Source: Callorhinus ursinus (taxonomy: Eukaryota > Chordata > Mammalia > Carnivora > Otariidae). From it: a DNA stretch of 64,000 nt. Positions 33,268 through 44,539 of the stretch are shown here, in pieces (position 1 is the stretch's first letter; each line of letters opens with the position of its first letter). The notes below the pieces were generated by a model, which was given only the letters and a program-made list of their open reading frames with translations, searched no databases and was not told the origin of the DNA. The stretch lies in NCBI RefSeq assembly GCF_003265705.1, contig NW_020312968.1, positions 11,027,732 through 11,091,731 on the forward strand, in the 5' to 3' direction. The translations under genes were made by a program, and so were the position numbers.

Positions 33268-33400
33268 CTGGGGCCAGAAAACCAAGCCACAGCCGCAGTT
33301 TGTCAGCGGAGTGGTGGGAGGGGGCAGTAAAAAGGCGCTGGGCGTGGGTATTAACCGTGATCTCTCCCGGCCAGGGAGGAGAGGAGGGAACTGACTCAAG
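33268..33400 (-). other. Putative divergent exon ending at a minus-strand donor
   Basis: On the minus strand ...GGCCCCAG is followed by GTGAGCGCGC (GT at 33267-33266). The exon start is unknown and the given limit is arbitrary. It would fit an antisense or divergent transcript from the same island. Confidence 0.25.
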
Positions 33401-33779
33401 TTTCCCCGGGGGGTGGAATTTTTCGCTCCCTGGGGGAGAGAAGCAGGCACACGTGGGCGGCAGGAGCGCGTCGGGCGGAGGGCGCTGCTCGGCTTGGCGG
33501 CTCGCCGGGCAGGGGTGAGGCGGAGGTGCGCGAAGGTGCCTCATGGGCCTGGTGGAGTTGGAGCGGCGCGCAGGCGCACTGAGGCCAGCCCGCCGGCCGG
33601 GTCCCGGGGTACAAAGAAGCGCCGCGCAGAGCAGGGGTTCCTGGAGGTCTCCGGAGCCTCCTGGGGAATTCCTCCCGCCCCGCTTCGGGACGCCGCCACG
33701 GTCGTTTCCCGCGCGGTGACTGAGGCTTGCCAGCCTCCCCCGACCCGTTCGCCCCTGCAGTGGCTGCAGGCCCCGGAGA

Positions 33780-33914
33780 GCGGCAGTCCGTTTCGGGGTT
33801 TAATTCTGGCGCTTGCACGCGGGGGCCGGCTCCGCCCTCTCCGCTCCGCCCCCTCCTCCGAGGTCCGGGAGCCGCGGCCCGCCGGGCGCCGCAGGTTGGG
33901 GAGCGCGCCTGGAG
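33780..33914 (+). other. Putative 5' (probably untranslated) exon ending at a consensus donor
   Basis: The sequence up to ...CGCCTGGAG is followed by GTGAGTGAGC, an excellent donor (GT at 33915-33916). The exon start is unknown and the given start is arbitrary. If used on the plus strand, the following tens of kilobases would be intron 1. No protein start with a convincing product was found. Confidence 0.35.
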
Positions 33915-35094
33915 GTGAGTGAGCCCGGGGACTGCGCCGCGCCCTGTATCCGGCGGGGTCGGCGCGGGGCGTTCGGACCCCGACCCCTGGCGCGGGCCGG
34001 CCAACTTGGCGCGCGCCCGGGGGCCGCACAGCGGCCGTGGCGGTGGCGGAGGGCAGCCCCGCGGGCTCGCGCTCGCCCTGCCTCCCCCGGCGGCCTCCGG
34101 GCGGGCCTAGGGACGGGGTCCGAGAGACCTTTGCTCGGGCCCCGCGGCCGCCCGGCTTTGGCGCGCACTGCGGCCGCGCGGCTCGGCAGGTCGCGGCAGC
34201 GGCAGAGTCCGGGCCGGGGCCGGGAGGGTGCGGGCACGCCGCGCTGGGGTACGCTCGAGCCCTGTACTAGCCCGGGACGGGGTGCCGGACCCTCCCCGAG
34301 GCGTCGCCGGGTGAAGTTCTCGGCTCCGCTCGGCGGGGGGAGTGGCGGTCGACCTTTTTATCTCTGAGCCCCAGAGCGGCAGGTGGCCTTGGTCGCCCTC
34401 CGCCGACTCCGAGATGGCTCCGGCCAGGGTCGGAGGGGTCGAGAGGTTGGGGGGGGCGGGGGAGCAGGGGCCTCCGGGACGCGACCCTGACCAGCGCGGC
34501 GTGGGCTTCTGGGCGGCCCGCGGCGTCAGGTCGTTGGAGGGTGCCAGCGCCCTTGAGCGGGCTTGGTCCCCGACGTCCCCTCTACCGTGCCACTTCGGCA
34601 GAAACCCACGCACTCCTGCGCTCAAGGCAGCCACCGCCCCTTGCTCACTCTCCCCCCTGCACCTGGGTCCCCGGGGAACTTTACGGAGGCAGCTTCTCGA
34701 GGTGGGTCCTGCGAGTCGGCGGGAGCGGCTCCGCACCGGGGTAATGGGTGAGGGCTTTGGCCGAGTTAGCGTTAAACACAATCTGTGGCGTCCCCCAGTG
34801 CTCGCTGTCTGCACCTCATCTCTGCGAGGTTCGTCTCGTCGTATTAATTAACGAAATACATCAGCAAGACAGCCCTGAGACTAGCAAGGAGGGGTAATCA
34901 TCCACATGTGTAATTGTGCAGTTTCTTTTCCCACCTCTATTCCCTGCATCTCTGAGTTGGATGGAAATCGGAGCCTGCTTCCTCTTTTTTAATTCGTGGG
35001 TTTAGTCACCTTGAATCTTAGGTGGTGCTTAGCTGTCCATCTGCTAATTGTTCTTTTGTCCAACTTTCTCTGCTAAAAAGTGGGGGCACTCCCA

Positions 35095-35310
35095 CGTTGT
35101 ATTTATTTTAAAAATTGAGATACAATAAACATGCTACAAATTTACCCTTTTAAACTGTTCAATTCCATGGTTTGTAGTATATTCACAAAGTTATACCGTT
35201 ATCACTACGAATTCCAGAACATTTTCATCACCCCCAAAAGAAGCCCCATCCGAATTAGCAGTCATTCTTCATTTCACCCTTCCCCAGCCTCTCTTCTTCA
35301 TTTTAAGGTG
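35095..35310 (-). repeat. Old L1 3' UTR fragment (L1ME-type)
   Basis: TTTAAAAATTGAGATACAATAAACATGCTACAAATTTACCC, then TAAACTGTTCAATTCCATGG and ATCACTACGAATTCCAGAACATTTTCATCACCCC, is a common antisense L1 3' UTR. Confidence 0.75.
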
Positions 35311-35319
35311 AGGTTTTCC

Positions 35320-36220
35320 CAAGGTAGAGATTGAATTAGAAACTGAGAGGTTATTAACTTCGGACCTTTTTCAGTTAATGGATTTGGGGGAAGGTGCTGC
35401 GGATGAGGCAGTGGAAGAAAATTTTACTAGGGGCTGTCCCGTGGTCAGATTTAGTGTCTAAGGATGCAGAAGAATTGGTTAGCGGTAGAATGATGGCCTC
35501 CTTCAAAGACACTCACAGGAGGGATGCATTTTATCCCCTGGGGGGCACAGGGGTGATTTGGGGTACTTTGTCAAGTTCACAAACTTTTCTAGCTGAGGTT
35601 CCACCTCAGCAAAGGTGAACTCTGTTTTGTGTGTGTTTCAGGGGGGAAGGATGATAGAGCAGAAAAAGAGCAATGTTTTAAAAATAGTTTTGTTTTAAAT
35701 CATCCAAACTGGTCCCAAAGAAAGAAACTACAGGCAAATGGCCGTGAGAATCGATACAGTCAAGACCTAGATTCATTTTCTGAGTGTCAGCATTTGCTCA
35801 CAAATAGTGCCATGAGCTGACGTGCTCCCGCATCAACTCCCTAGTCCAGGGAGGAGGAGGAGGGTGGCCGGGGGTGGAACTGGAGGAAATTCAAGGAATT
35901 GGGGAGGAGGTAGGCGAAGGGCTGACAGGGGCCGTGCTTATGGGAGCGGAGGCCCGTAGGGTACGCAGGTTCAGAAGCAGCAAGGGGGATCTCAGGGAAA
36001 ATTACAGACACATCACTCAGGCGTTTGCTGGATTATTTGTTCATGTTTTAAAAATCTCATTTTAGCAGAGTTGAAGCAGCCCAAATGACACAGCACCCTC
36101 CACACATCTCTTCTGTCCTGCATTCAAAGAAGCCAAGTTGGTTTCGAATGTAATGGGACATTTTATGTCTCTGTTGCATGGTTAGCTTGGCTTATGCCGT
36201 CTGTTTTTTGTGTTGTTTTG
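35320..36220. other. Unannotated stretch
   Basis: No exon or repeat was recognised. Confidence 0.4.
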
Positions 36221-36224
36221 TTTT

Positions 36225-36880
36225 TAGGTAATTGTTAAACTATATAATACACATACCAATCGTAAGTGTACAATATGATGAATTTTCACAGTGAATGTGA
36301 ACTTGTAACTTGCCCTGAGATCAAGACACAGAATGTTGCCAGACTGCTGAAGACCCCTTCTGCTCTTTTCGCATTACTTTTTCTTCCCAGGGTAACCACT
36401 GTCCCAACCCATAGATCAGTTTTGCCTGTTTTCATGCTCTATGGGTATGGTATCCTCTAGTACATGTTTTTTGTTTGTTTGTTTGTCTTTCAATCTGGCT
36501 TCTTTCTCCCAAAATCACACTGATGAGATTTAGCCATGTTGCATGTGGCTCTAATTCAGTCATTATCTTTGCTGTCCAATATTCCATTTGTGTGACTGTG
36601 CCCCAAATTATTTATCCATTCTGGGGTTGATGGGCGTTTGAATGGTTTCCACATTTTGTCCATGGCCAGTAGTGTGGCTGTGAACATTTTGGCGCATGTC
36701 TTGATACACCTGTGCACATTTGTTTAGGTTATATACTTAGGAGTAGAATTGAGAGTCCTAGACTGTTCAGTTTAGAAGATCCTGCCAAACAGATTCCAAA
36801 GTGGTTGTTTAGTTAATACTTCTACTAGCAGCATGTGAGAGTTCTGTTTTAACCTGTAAAAGCAGTAAATCTACGGAGTT
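36225..36880 (-). mobile_element. Old L1 3' portion (L1ME-type)
   Basis: GTAATTGTTAAACTATATAATACACATACC, GATCAAGACACAGAATGTTGCCAG, then ATTATTTATCCATTCTGGGGTTGATGGGCGTTTGAATGGTTTCCAC, are antisense L1 3' UTR and ORF2 end with heavy decay. A TTTG repeat lies at about 36468-36486. Confidence 0.8.
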
Positions 36881-36884
36881 TCAC

Positions 36885-38565
36885 AAATGGACAAAAGGTG
36901 ACCCATATTTGCCCCATTCCAGCAGATGGATTATTTCAGTTGTGTCCACTACTAGTGCTTTTCCATGTCTGCTCCTGTTTTTATGAAGTCATAAGAGTCA
37001 ATTTGGTATTTTGTTTGTCTTAACAGTGTGTCTTAATATTGTTTTAATCTCCATGACTTTCTAATTCCTGCACACATCCACAATCCCATGGACAGGCTTC
37101 CACTTAATAATCCCCCCCCCCAGTATTAGAAATGAGTGTTAATTTTTTTGGAGTTGTGTATATATTGCCAAAGAAACCATCTTTGTGCATACAGTTTCCC
37201 CCCTTTTTTGGGATCATTTCATAAACTAGAGTCTTTGTTTTTTTATGGCTCTGGATCCATGTTGTTAAACTACCACCTGCAGAACCCAGCTGTCCTTGAA
37301 TCTAGTACAGAATTGATTAAAGTAACCTTGAAGTTGCTAATATGTTACCTGCAAAAAGGCATCTAATTGGTTTAAAATCCGACTCTCAAACGGTGAAGTT
37401 GACCCTGATACCTGCTTTTTAAATAGTGTAAATGGGACTATTGTAATTTCACTTGCCAGTCACATATGATTTTTCTTTATCTGATGCTTTTTGCCAAGGT
37501 ACTAAGTTAGGAGTTTTAAGGAGTACAAGAGGAATCCTACCATTAAGTAGCTGGTTGTCCAGAAATTATGTATAAAAATTAAGAATACCAGCTAGGCACA
37601 TCCTTACATGTGACAAAGGAGTGTTTCGTTCGTTTACCAGATATTGAGTACTTCTATGGGTTCTGAATCAAAAGAGGTCTTTCTTGCCTGAATGGTTAGG
37701 ATCGGCTTCCTTGAAAAGTAAGACTTGAGCTGAGCTTTAAGGGATCCCTAGAAATTGGCGAGGAAGCAGATCTCGCCGAAGAAGATACCACTGAGTTATT
37801 TCCAGAAGAGAGATGAACAGCGCACAGGCTGTCCTGGACAGTGGAAATGATGCTGGTCTTCTTTTTATTCTTTCTCTGGAATACAGTGAAAATTGGTGAA
37901 CTAATATAAAGGCAGAAAAATGATTAGAGCTTTTTGGATGAACACTTTTTTACTTTCAAGTCAGCATCCTGGGGTTCGATTGTGAACACTTGCCAAAGAT
38001 TACCGTGCAGTGGACTGCTGCTTTGCCTAGTTATGCCTCTAAACTCACTCTTTCCCCTCAAATAAGACACAGCAAAAATTTCTCTAAGGTAAAGACTGTT
38101 CCATCAACTTGCATGTAGAATAAACCAATATCAATTTACCTTTAGTAAATAATAATGACATTTCTATTTTATGCAAGGCTTGGTGGGGAAATTCAGAGAC
38201 TTAAACCCTCACAGAGTTCATAGCAGGTGGGGAGATAGGAAGATACAGAACTGTAGTGGGAGGCAGAAGGATGGAAATACCTGCTATGGGTGGCTCATTC
38301 TGGAAATGTAAGGGGTGGGGAAGTTCATGCTGCGAGGTTTGTGTGATATTTAAGGAGATTGGGCCTTGGAAAATGTATACGGGTGGGGATTATAGCAAAG
38401 GGCATTGCATTTTAGGGCCTGGCTTTTGAAGCAGCAAGGCAGTCTGGTAGGGCTTGACGTAGTAGTTTGGTCAGTCACATACTTGGAGACTTAGGTGAAT
38501 GGCAGCGTGAGATTATGCTCTCTGTCCAGTGGCTTCTAGCTGCCGAGCCAGCCTAGTTATCTCTG
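36885..38565. other. Unannotated stretch
   Basis: No exon or clear repeat was recognised. Bases 38050-38170 are AT-rich. Confidence 0.45.
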
Positions 38566-38574
38566 TGAAAATGT

Positions 38575-39018
38575 TGTAGCTCTGGACCCAGACTGGCTGA
38601 TTGGAATATAGGTTGTTCTGCTTGCTTGTGTGACCTTTGGCACAGTTACTGAACCTCTCTGTGATTCAGTTTTCCATTTATAAAAAGGGGATAACAAAAG
38701 CACCTCCCCTCATGGAGTTACCTGAGGATTAAGTGAGTTAAAATGATATCAGAGGGGCACTGGGGTGGCTCCAACTTTGGATTTCGGAGTGTTCAACTCT
38801 TGATTTCGGCTGAGGTGATGGTCTCGGGGTGCTGAGATCAAGGCCTGCATCAGGCTCCGTGCTCAGTGTGGAGTCTGCTTGGGATTCTCCTCCCCTCCCT
38901 GTGCCCCTCCCCCTGTTCAGGCTCGCTCTCTCTCTTTCGAATAAATAAAGCTTTCAAAACCAAAACCAAAACCATAGAGAGCACTTAGAAGACTACCTGG
39001 TACACTCTAAATGCTAAG
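38575..39018 (+). repeat. MIR split by a Can-SINE
   Basis: The first part (38575-38754) has GTGTGACCTTTGGCACAGTTACTGAACCTCTCTGTGATTCAG and ATAAAAAGGGGATAACAAAAGCACC. The second part (38974-39018) has GAGCACTTAGAAGACTACCTGGTACACTCTAAATGCT, the MIR 3' end. Confidence 0.85.
38755..38973 (+). mobile_element. Can-SINE, older, inside a MIR
   Basis: GGGCACTGGGGTGGCTCC head (with internal deletion), TTCGGCTGAGGTGATGGTCTC, CAGTGTGGAGTCTGCTTGGGATTCTC and a CGAATAAATAAAGCTTTC plus AAAACC-repeat tail. Confidence 0.9.
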
Positions 39019-39194
39019 CATGTTCACTGTTTTTCTTTAATTTTTAATTGTTTAAATTTCTGAAGTAGTATTTGTCCATAGAATAATGCAAACAACAAAA
39101 AAGCATTTAAAATGAAAACTAAAACCCGTTCCTCCCCTCGGATCCCTGCTCAGCTACAGTCTCTTATCGGATGTTACTGTTAACTCTTTCCATT

Positions 39195-39530
39195 TTCAGT
39201 TCTTTTGGTGGTTGTCATTGAGCAAATGACCTCAAACTTTAGTGGCTTCAACACTTGTTTCATGGTATGATAGATTCTGTGGATCAGGGATTCAGGCAGG
39301 ACTTGGCTGCTTCTTGTGGTGATGAGGTCTCTGTGTAGCACCCACTTGGTGACCGGGCTGGTCTGGATGGTCCGAGAAGGCTTTGCTCTCATGCCCCATG
39401 TCTTGACAGGGATGACTGGGGGGCTGGGCTCAGTGTTGACTGCTGACGAGAGTACCTGCTGCACATGGCAACTTCAGCATGGTGGCCCCGGATAGTCAGA
39501 CTACCCACATGGCCGCCAGCTTCCCTCATG
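39195..39530 (-). repeat. Old LTR-like interspersed repeat
   Basis: CAAATGACCTCAAACTTTAGTGGCTTC, ATTCTGTGGATCAGGGATTCAGGCAGG, TTGGCTGCTTCTTGTGGTG and CTACCCACATGGCCGCC fit a common old repeat of uncertain family. Confidence 0.45.
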
Positions 39531-39532
39531 TA

Positions 39533-39900
39533 TTAATCAGGGTTCTCTAGAGAAACAACAAATAGTATGTATGTATTTTTATAGAAAAAGATGTATTTTA
39601 AGGAGTTGGCTCACATGATTTTATGGAGGCTGGTGAGTCCAAAATCTGCAGTGTGGGCCAGAGCCTGGAGACCCAGGAGAGCCAGTGGTGCAGATGAAGA
39701 CCAAAGGCAGTCTGCTGGAGAATTCTCTCTTGTGTGGGGAAGCTGATCTTTTGGTCCTATCCAGACGGTCAACTGATTGCTCGAAGCCCACCCACATTAT
39801 GGACTACAATCTGCTGTACCCAGAGTTCACTGATTAAAATGTTAATCTCGTCCCCAAATACTCTCCAGATGGACAAATACAATTAACTGCTAGAGTGCCT
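39533..39900 (-). repeat. Old LTR-like interspersed repeat
   Basis: TATTAATCAGGGTTCTCTAGAGAAAC, GGAGTTGGCTCACATGATTTTATGGAGGCTG, TCAACTGATTGCTCGAAGCCCACCCACATTATGG and TTAATCTCGTCC are diagnostic of a widespread old repeat, probably LTR-derived. Confidence 0.6.
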
Positions 39901-39904
39901 CAAG

Positions 39905-41205
39905 AGAACCAGTTAGAGGCTTCCTGGCCTTTTATGACCCAGCCTCGGAGGTTACATGACTTTCCTTTCACCAAACTCTGTTGAATGGGTCCATCACAAA
40001 GCCTGCTCAGATTCGAGGAGAGGGGACGTGGACCTGCCACTCAATGGGAAGAGTGACGGCACATTTGCAGCCTTCTTCTTAAACTGCCGTAGTGTACCCT
40101 TGATTTCAACAAATTTTGCAGCATCCATTCGTTCCCTGCTAAGGAAGAAAGGGAATTAATACTATCCCCACCTCTCCTCTCTTCCTCTCCCCCTCTGCCT
40201 CCCAATTTGATTAGATATCCCATTATTTTTATCTTGTTCTTGCTATTTTTAGTTCTCTTTTTTCAGTAACCTTTATAATTTTAAATAAAGCCTTCCATAT
40301 CTGACAAGGCCACGGAGAAATGAGATTTGTTGAGTGCGTGTGTGTTTGTTTGAGCAGTGGAAAAGAACAGAACTGTCTAGGAGGAGACCTAACAGAGAGG
40401 CTCTTATTAAAACACTCCAGTCACTAGATGTGTGAATTGTTTGTGAGCATGTCCCCTGATGCGCACAGCAGGTGACCTAATCCAGCAGTTTTTATTTTCT
40501 CTTTGGCATTTAAACTCCGATACCTGTTTGCCTTTTTCTTCCTTGAGCTTTATGTTTCAAGTATGAATGCTTTCTCACTGATGAATCTTAAAACAGATAC
40601 ACTGTTGAGTTGTATGTTTGTGTATGGATACATACAGCAGAAGAACCTATCAGAACTAAGCATCCTCATGCTTTTTTCATTACAGAAGCAATCAGGTAAT
40701 TGGAAACAGTTATATATTTCAGACAGTGTCAGGAACCCTGTAGCTCTGTTGGAAGGTTTTTTTTTTTTTTTTAATTAGTTAATGGAATTGAGCAGTGGGG
40801 TTTAGTTTAACGCTCAGAAGACACACTAATCCTTTTTTTTTTTAATTATCCCCTGAGAAGCACACAAGAACCTCTATTCTTGTTGGTTTACATTGTTGTG
40901 TATTGCAGATAAAACTCCTTTTTATATAATTTTTGGCTTGATTAGAGGTAAGGATGTGAATGTGTTGATATCTGCATTATATTTTTGGCTAAATTTATTC
41001 AGATTTCTGTTGGTAATTCTGACTTGTTCACGTGTTGGCCTTGGGGAAAATATGAAAAAAATAGAGCAAAGGTAGAAATCAAGCTGAATTCATCCTCTCT
41101 CTTTCTCTTTCTTTCTCCTTCTCTGTCTCTTCACCCCCTTTCCCCTTTCCTTCTCTCCCCCCCCTTTTTCTCAACAGAACTGCTCTTTCCTATAAAAGTA
41201 ACTGC
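39905..41205. other. Unannotated stretch with a polypyrimidine tract
   Basis: Bases 41093-41174 are almost pure C/T. T runs lie near 40757-40772 and 40831-40842. No exon was recognised. Confidence 0.45.
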
Positions 41206-41224
41206 TTAAGAGTAGCCCTTTTTA

Positions 41225-41389
41225 AGGGCACCTGGGTGGCTCCGTCGGTTAAGCCTCCAGCTCCTGATTTCGGCTCAGGTCTTGATCTCAGGATCATGAG
41301 ATCGGGTCCTCAGTGGGGAGTCTGCTTGAGATTCTCCCTGTCCCTCTGCCACTTTCCCCCCTCCAATAAATAAGTAAACCTTTTTAAAA
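41225..41389 (+). mobile_element. Can-SINE
   Basis: It starts AGGGCACCTGGGTGGCTCC and has a degraded AATAAATAAGTAAACC tail. Perfect 17-bp duplications AAGAGTAGCCCTTTTTA lie at 41208-41224 and 41390-41406. Confidence 0.95.
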
Positions 41390-41509
41390 AAGAGTAGCCC
41401 TTTTTAGGGGCAGTGATTGCCCCTCTTACGTGATGCTGTGAGTCCCTTTTCTGCCAAAGACTTGCTCATCTCCCTTCCCCCACACAGAGGCACGGACCCC
41501 AGCGGATCA

Positions 41510-42000
41510 TCTTTGTGTCACACCCCTGGGGGTATCCACCTCATATCAGAGGTCACTTGTGTCAGTGTTTGAACTTTAATACATGGAATCGCAGTGTGTG
41601 TACCCTTTTGTGCCTGGCTTCTTTTCACTCTGTGTTGTATTCGGAAGATTGCCCCATGCTGTTTTATGTGGCTACGGGTAGTTCTGTTCATTGGTTTCTT
41701 GTGTTCCACGGTGTGAATATACCACCGTTGACCCCTCCTCCTGGAGACCTGCTTTGGGTTGTTTCCCATTTGGGACCAGCACGCACAGTGCTGGCCCGAA
41801 CCAGTCTGCGCACGTGTTCTGATGGATGTATGTATACAGTTGTGTTGGATGCACATCTGGGAGCAGAGCTGGCGGCCGGCCTGTGCACAGTTCTGCTGTG
41901 GCAGAGATCGCCCCAGCGGTGGTATTCATGTCTGTGCCCGCAGCTCTGTGTGAGTTCGACTCGCTCTAATGCTTGTCATTCCCCTCTGTCTTATTTTAGC
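41510..42000 (-). mobile_element. Old L1 fragment (L1ME-type)
   Basis: ACTTTAATACATGGAATCGCAG, CCTGGCTTCTTTTCACTCTG, TTGGTTTCTTGTGTTCCACGG and TGGGTTGTTTCCCATTTGGGACC are the antisense end of L1 ORF2 and 3' UTR, with heavy decay. Confidence 0.7.
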
Positions 42001-42078
42001 CAGCTGGATCAATACCTATTCTTGAATTCCCCAGACTGATGAAGATGAGCACCCCAAAAAAGGGCTCTTATAACATAT

Positions 42079-42098
42079 GCTATAACACGTGTTATAGC
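42079..42098. repeat. Perfect 20-bp palindrome centred on CACGTG
   Basis: GCTATAACACGTGTTATAGC is its own reverse complement and contains an E-box (CACGTG) at its centre. It lies 80 bp after the old L1 fragment. Confidence 0.95.
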
Positions 42099-42099
42099 G

Positions 42100-43763
42100 T
42101 AGCACGATACAAAACAGTAGACTAGTTTAAAGAATTCATCCAGAGATTTTATGTCCGCTTTTTAACTGGCCTAGCTTTTCTGTTTTTCCGTGCAATAAAA
42201 TTCAGTTCTCATGGGATTTTCTTCTTTAATTTGGTAGGAGATGCCTGTCAAGAGATTGACACTTAATAAAAGGCAACAAAACTTTACGAATGAACTCTTT
42301 CGGTATATCTGAAAGCTGCAATTTTGCTCGTGTCGTCTTGCCATTTGAACTTTGCTGATTTGTTAAGTCAGTCTACTGATTTTTGGCATTTACTGCGACA
42401 TTTTCATAGGAGGATTTGTCTAAGTCATGCTCTGTAGGTGGCCAGGAATTAAATTTCCACAAGAAAGTGCAAAAGAAAATTTGAGCTCTTGGGGTGTAAG
42501 TTTTTAAAGGAAGAAGAGAAGGGGAGTAGCCACAGGGATACATTGGCTATTATGTAGATTCAGTGGCAGTGCTAAGTTTTTTGTCATTTTTTTAGAAAAT
42601 GAAGTGAGTCGTTTTGATGAAACTTAATATGTGATTTGATGTGCTTGAGTTTGTTTTGATTTATTTCCTTTTGAAATTCATCCTGCAGCGTCTACTTTTT
42701 TTTTTTTTAAAGATTTTATTTATTAATTTGACAGAGACACCCTGAGAGAGGGAACCACAAGCAGGGGGAGTGTGAGAGGGAGAAGCAGGCTCCCAGCTTC
42801 TACTTTAAGGGGCCTGTTTTATCTTCTCAATTGTTTCTTTTTGAGGATTGTATGCCTCTTTAGGAATGCGGCCCTGCTTTGTACTTAGTGCAAATGTTTT
42901 CTCCCCCTTTATATATCACTAGGGGTGTTGCTCATCAAGGGAGAGGCCCTATTTGTCTTCAGTACTTGTATTTGTGGGTACTGTTTGGCCTGTTGGAGGC
43001 AAGATGAAATCCTGGGTGGCATAGCCTAAATGGTCTTTAGAAATCCCAGGCTTCTGACCTTGAGAGCTGAGTAAGATTTCTCTGCCTCCAGAGACCCCAC
43101 CTTTTGATCCCCTTCCAGAGTTACAGTTCAGGAGTGGGGGGGAGAGTTTGTAGGATCTCTATCAAGGAGAGGAGTTTGGAAGAGAAATGATGGAAGCTTA
43201 CTTCCTACAACTCAAAATTTCTTAGCCCAGGCAGGGTTTCAGTAACAATTAGGAGAAACAGTTTAAATAGTTTACAGCTATGGAAGTTTTTTGTATACTG
43301 TTAAAAAAAAAAAAAATTTTTTTTTTAAGTTGAGGGAATTCAAGACTAATCCTCTCATGAAGTCATGTGAACTTGTGCTCTGATATGTTTTGGTTGGGGG
43401 GAGGAAGGGAGTGCTTGTGGCTCTAGAGTGGGATCTGAGAATTGTTCATAATGCTAAGAAGAAGGGCCATGGTGTGGGAGGGTGGGGGGCACTGGCTTGA
43501 GGAACAGCAGCAGGGGCTGTTTATGGAGTGGTGAAATAGAAGGGAGATGACTGGGTTACGCTCTGTAGCATTCAAAAATATTTGCTGAATGAATATGCAT
43601 AATTATATTCATCACGTACTAAAGCTGCCAGATCTGCATGAAGGTCCCGATTCATCAACTGTTGCAGTGGTTTAGGTGCTCACTGTGTGGGAACTTGCTT
43701 ATCCTTTAGGTCATAAGGAATTCCGTGCTTCCATCAGCTACAGCTGAAGCATTTTCGTTGTAA

Positions 43764-43765
<2 letters not shown>
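42100..43765. other. Unannotated stretch
   Basis: Apart from the truncated SINE at 42.7 kb and an A/T palindromic run near 43300-43327, nothing was recognised. Bases 43568-43595 resemble an L2 tail. Confidence 0.4.
42699..42795 (-). mobile_element. 5'-truncated Can-SINE, reverse orientation
   Basis: Only the tail and body are present: poly-T, AAAGATTTTATTTATTAATTTGACAG, then GAAGCAGGCTCCCA. Duplications GCGTCTACTTT (42688-42698) and GCTTCTACTTT (42796-42806) bound it. Confidence 0.9.
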
Positions 43766-43882
<117 letters not shown>

Positions 43883-43941
43883 CGGCCAGGCATGCATCTG
43901 AATCCTATTTTGTTCCCTACTGCTCCTCTCTACACACTCTT

Positions 43942-43943
<2 letters not shown>

Positions 43944-43981
<38 letters not shown>

Positions 43982-43986
43982 GAGAG
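43944..43986. repeat. TG then GA microsatellite
   Basis: Twelve TG units are followed by GA units. The TG part is complementary to the CA tract 64 bases upstream. Confidence 0.95.
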
Positions 43987-44321
43987 AACTTGGGGACATG
44001 AGGGTACTATAAGTTACCCTCAATGGACTCTGTTTTGTCAGGAGAGATTTATTTATTTTTGTATTCAATTCCCATTTATTTTTGGCTCTTGGGGCCATGT
44101 GATCTCTTCAATATGAAAAAAAACCCAGCAAGTTCGACACAAAAGTAGAGATCAGAAATGCAGAGTAGGCCAGAACCAAAGTAGGGGAAGAGAAAGAGAT
44201 GAGATGCTCGAAGATGGAGAACTCCCTGCCCCCCTCTCTTCTGAGGAATGACTCAAATGTTTAGGTGGCAGCACGCAGCTTTCCGTAGGTAATTTTTCCC
44301 TTTCTTTTCAGCAGAGTTTTA

Positions 44322-44521
44322 TTTTTATTTTTTATCATTTTTTAAAAATTTCATTAATTTTTTTAGAGCAAGCAGGGGGAGCAGCAGAGGGGGAGGGAGA
44401 GAGAGAGAACCCCAGCCCAGCATGGAGCCCGTCGTGGGGCTCGATCCCACGACCCCAAGATCAGGACCTGAGCCAACACCAAGAGTCGAACACTCAACCC
44501 ACTGAGTCACCCAGGTGCCCC
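44322..44521 (-). mobile_element. Can-SINE, older, reverse orientation
   Basis: It runs from an AT-rich degraded tail to CACTGAGTCACCCAGGTGCCCC. Duplications CAGCAGAGTTTTA (44309-44321) and CAGGAGAGTTTTA (44522-44534) differ at one base. Confidence 0.92.
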
Positions 44522-44539
44522 CAGGAGAGTTTTAATCAA

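Larger units (their letters stand above)
33010..34760. promoter_or_regulatory. CpG island, likely host promoter and first exon(s)
   Basis: About 1.75 kb is very GC-rich with frequent CpG and no recognisable repeat, in sharp contrast to its surroundings. It has several GC-box motifs (such as CTCCGCCCCCTCC near 33845) and no evident TATA box. Two strong donor sites face away from each other: minus strand CAG|GTGAGC at 33267 and plus strand GAG|GTGAGT at 33915. Such islands are usually RNA polymerase II promoters. I cannot identify the gene. Long frames on all strands follow from the base composition. Confidence 0.85.

Noticed and set aside
33396..34851. Several open frames of 145-235 codons on both strands in the CpG island
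   Set aside because: They overlap in many frames, are rich in Arg, Pro, Gly and Ala, and show no domain. This is what high GC content produces by chance.
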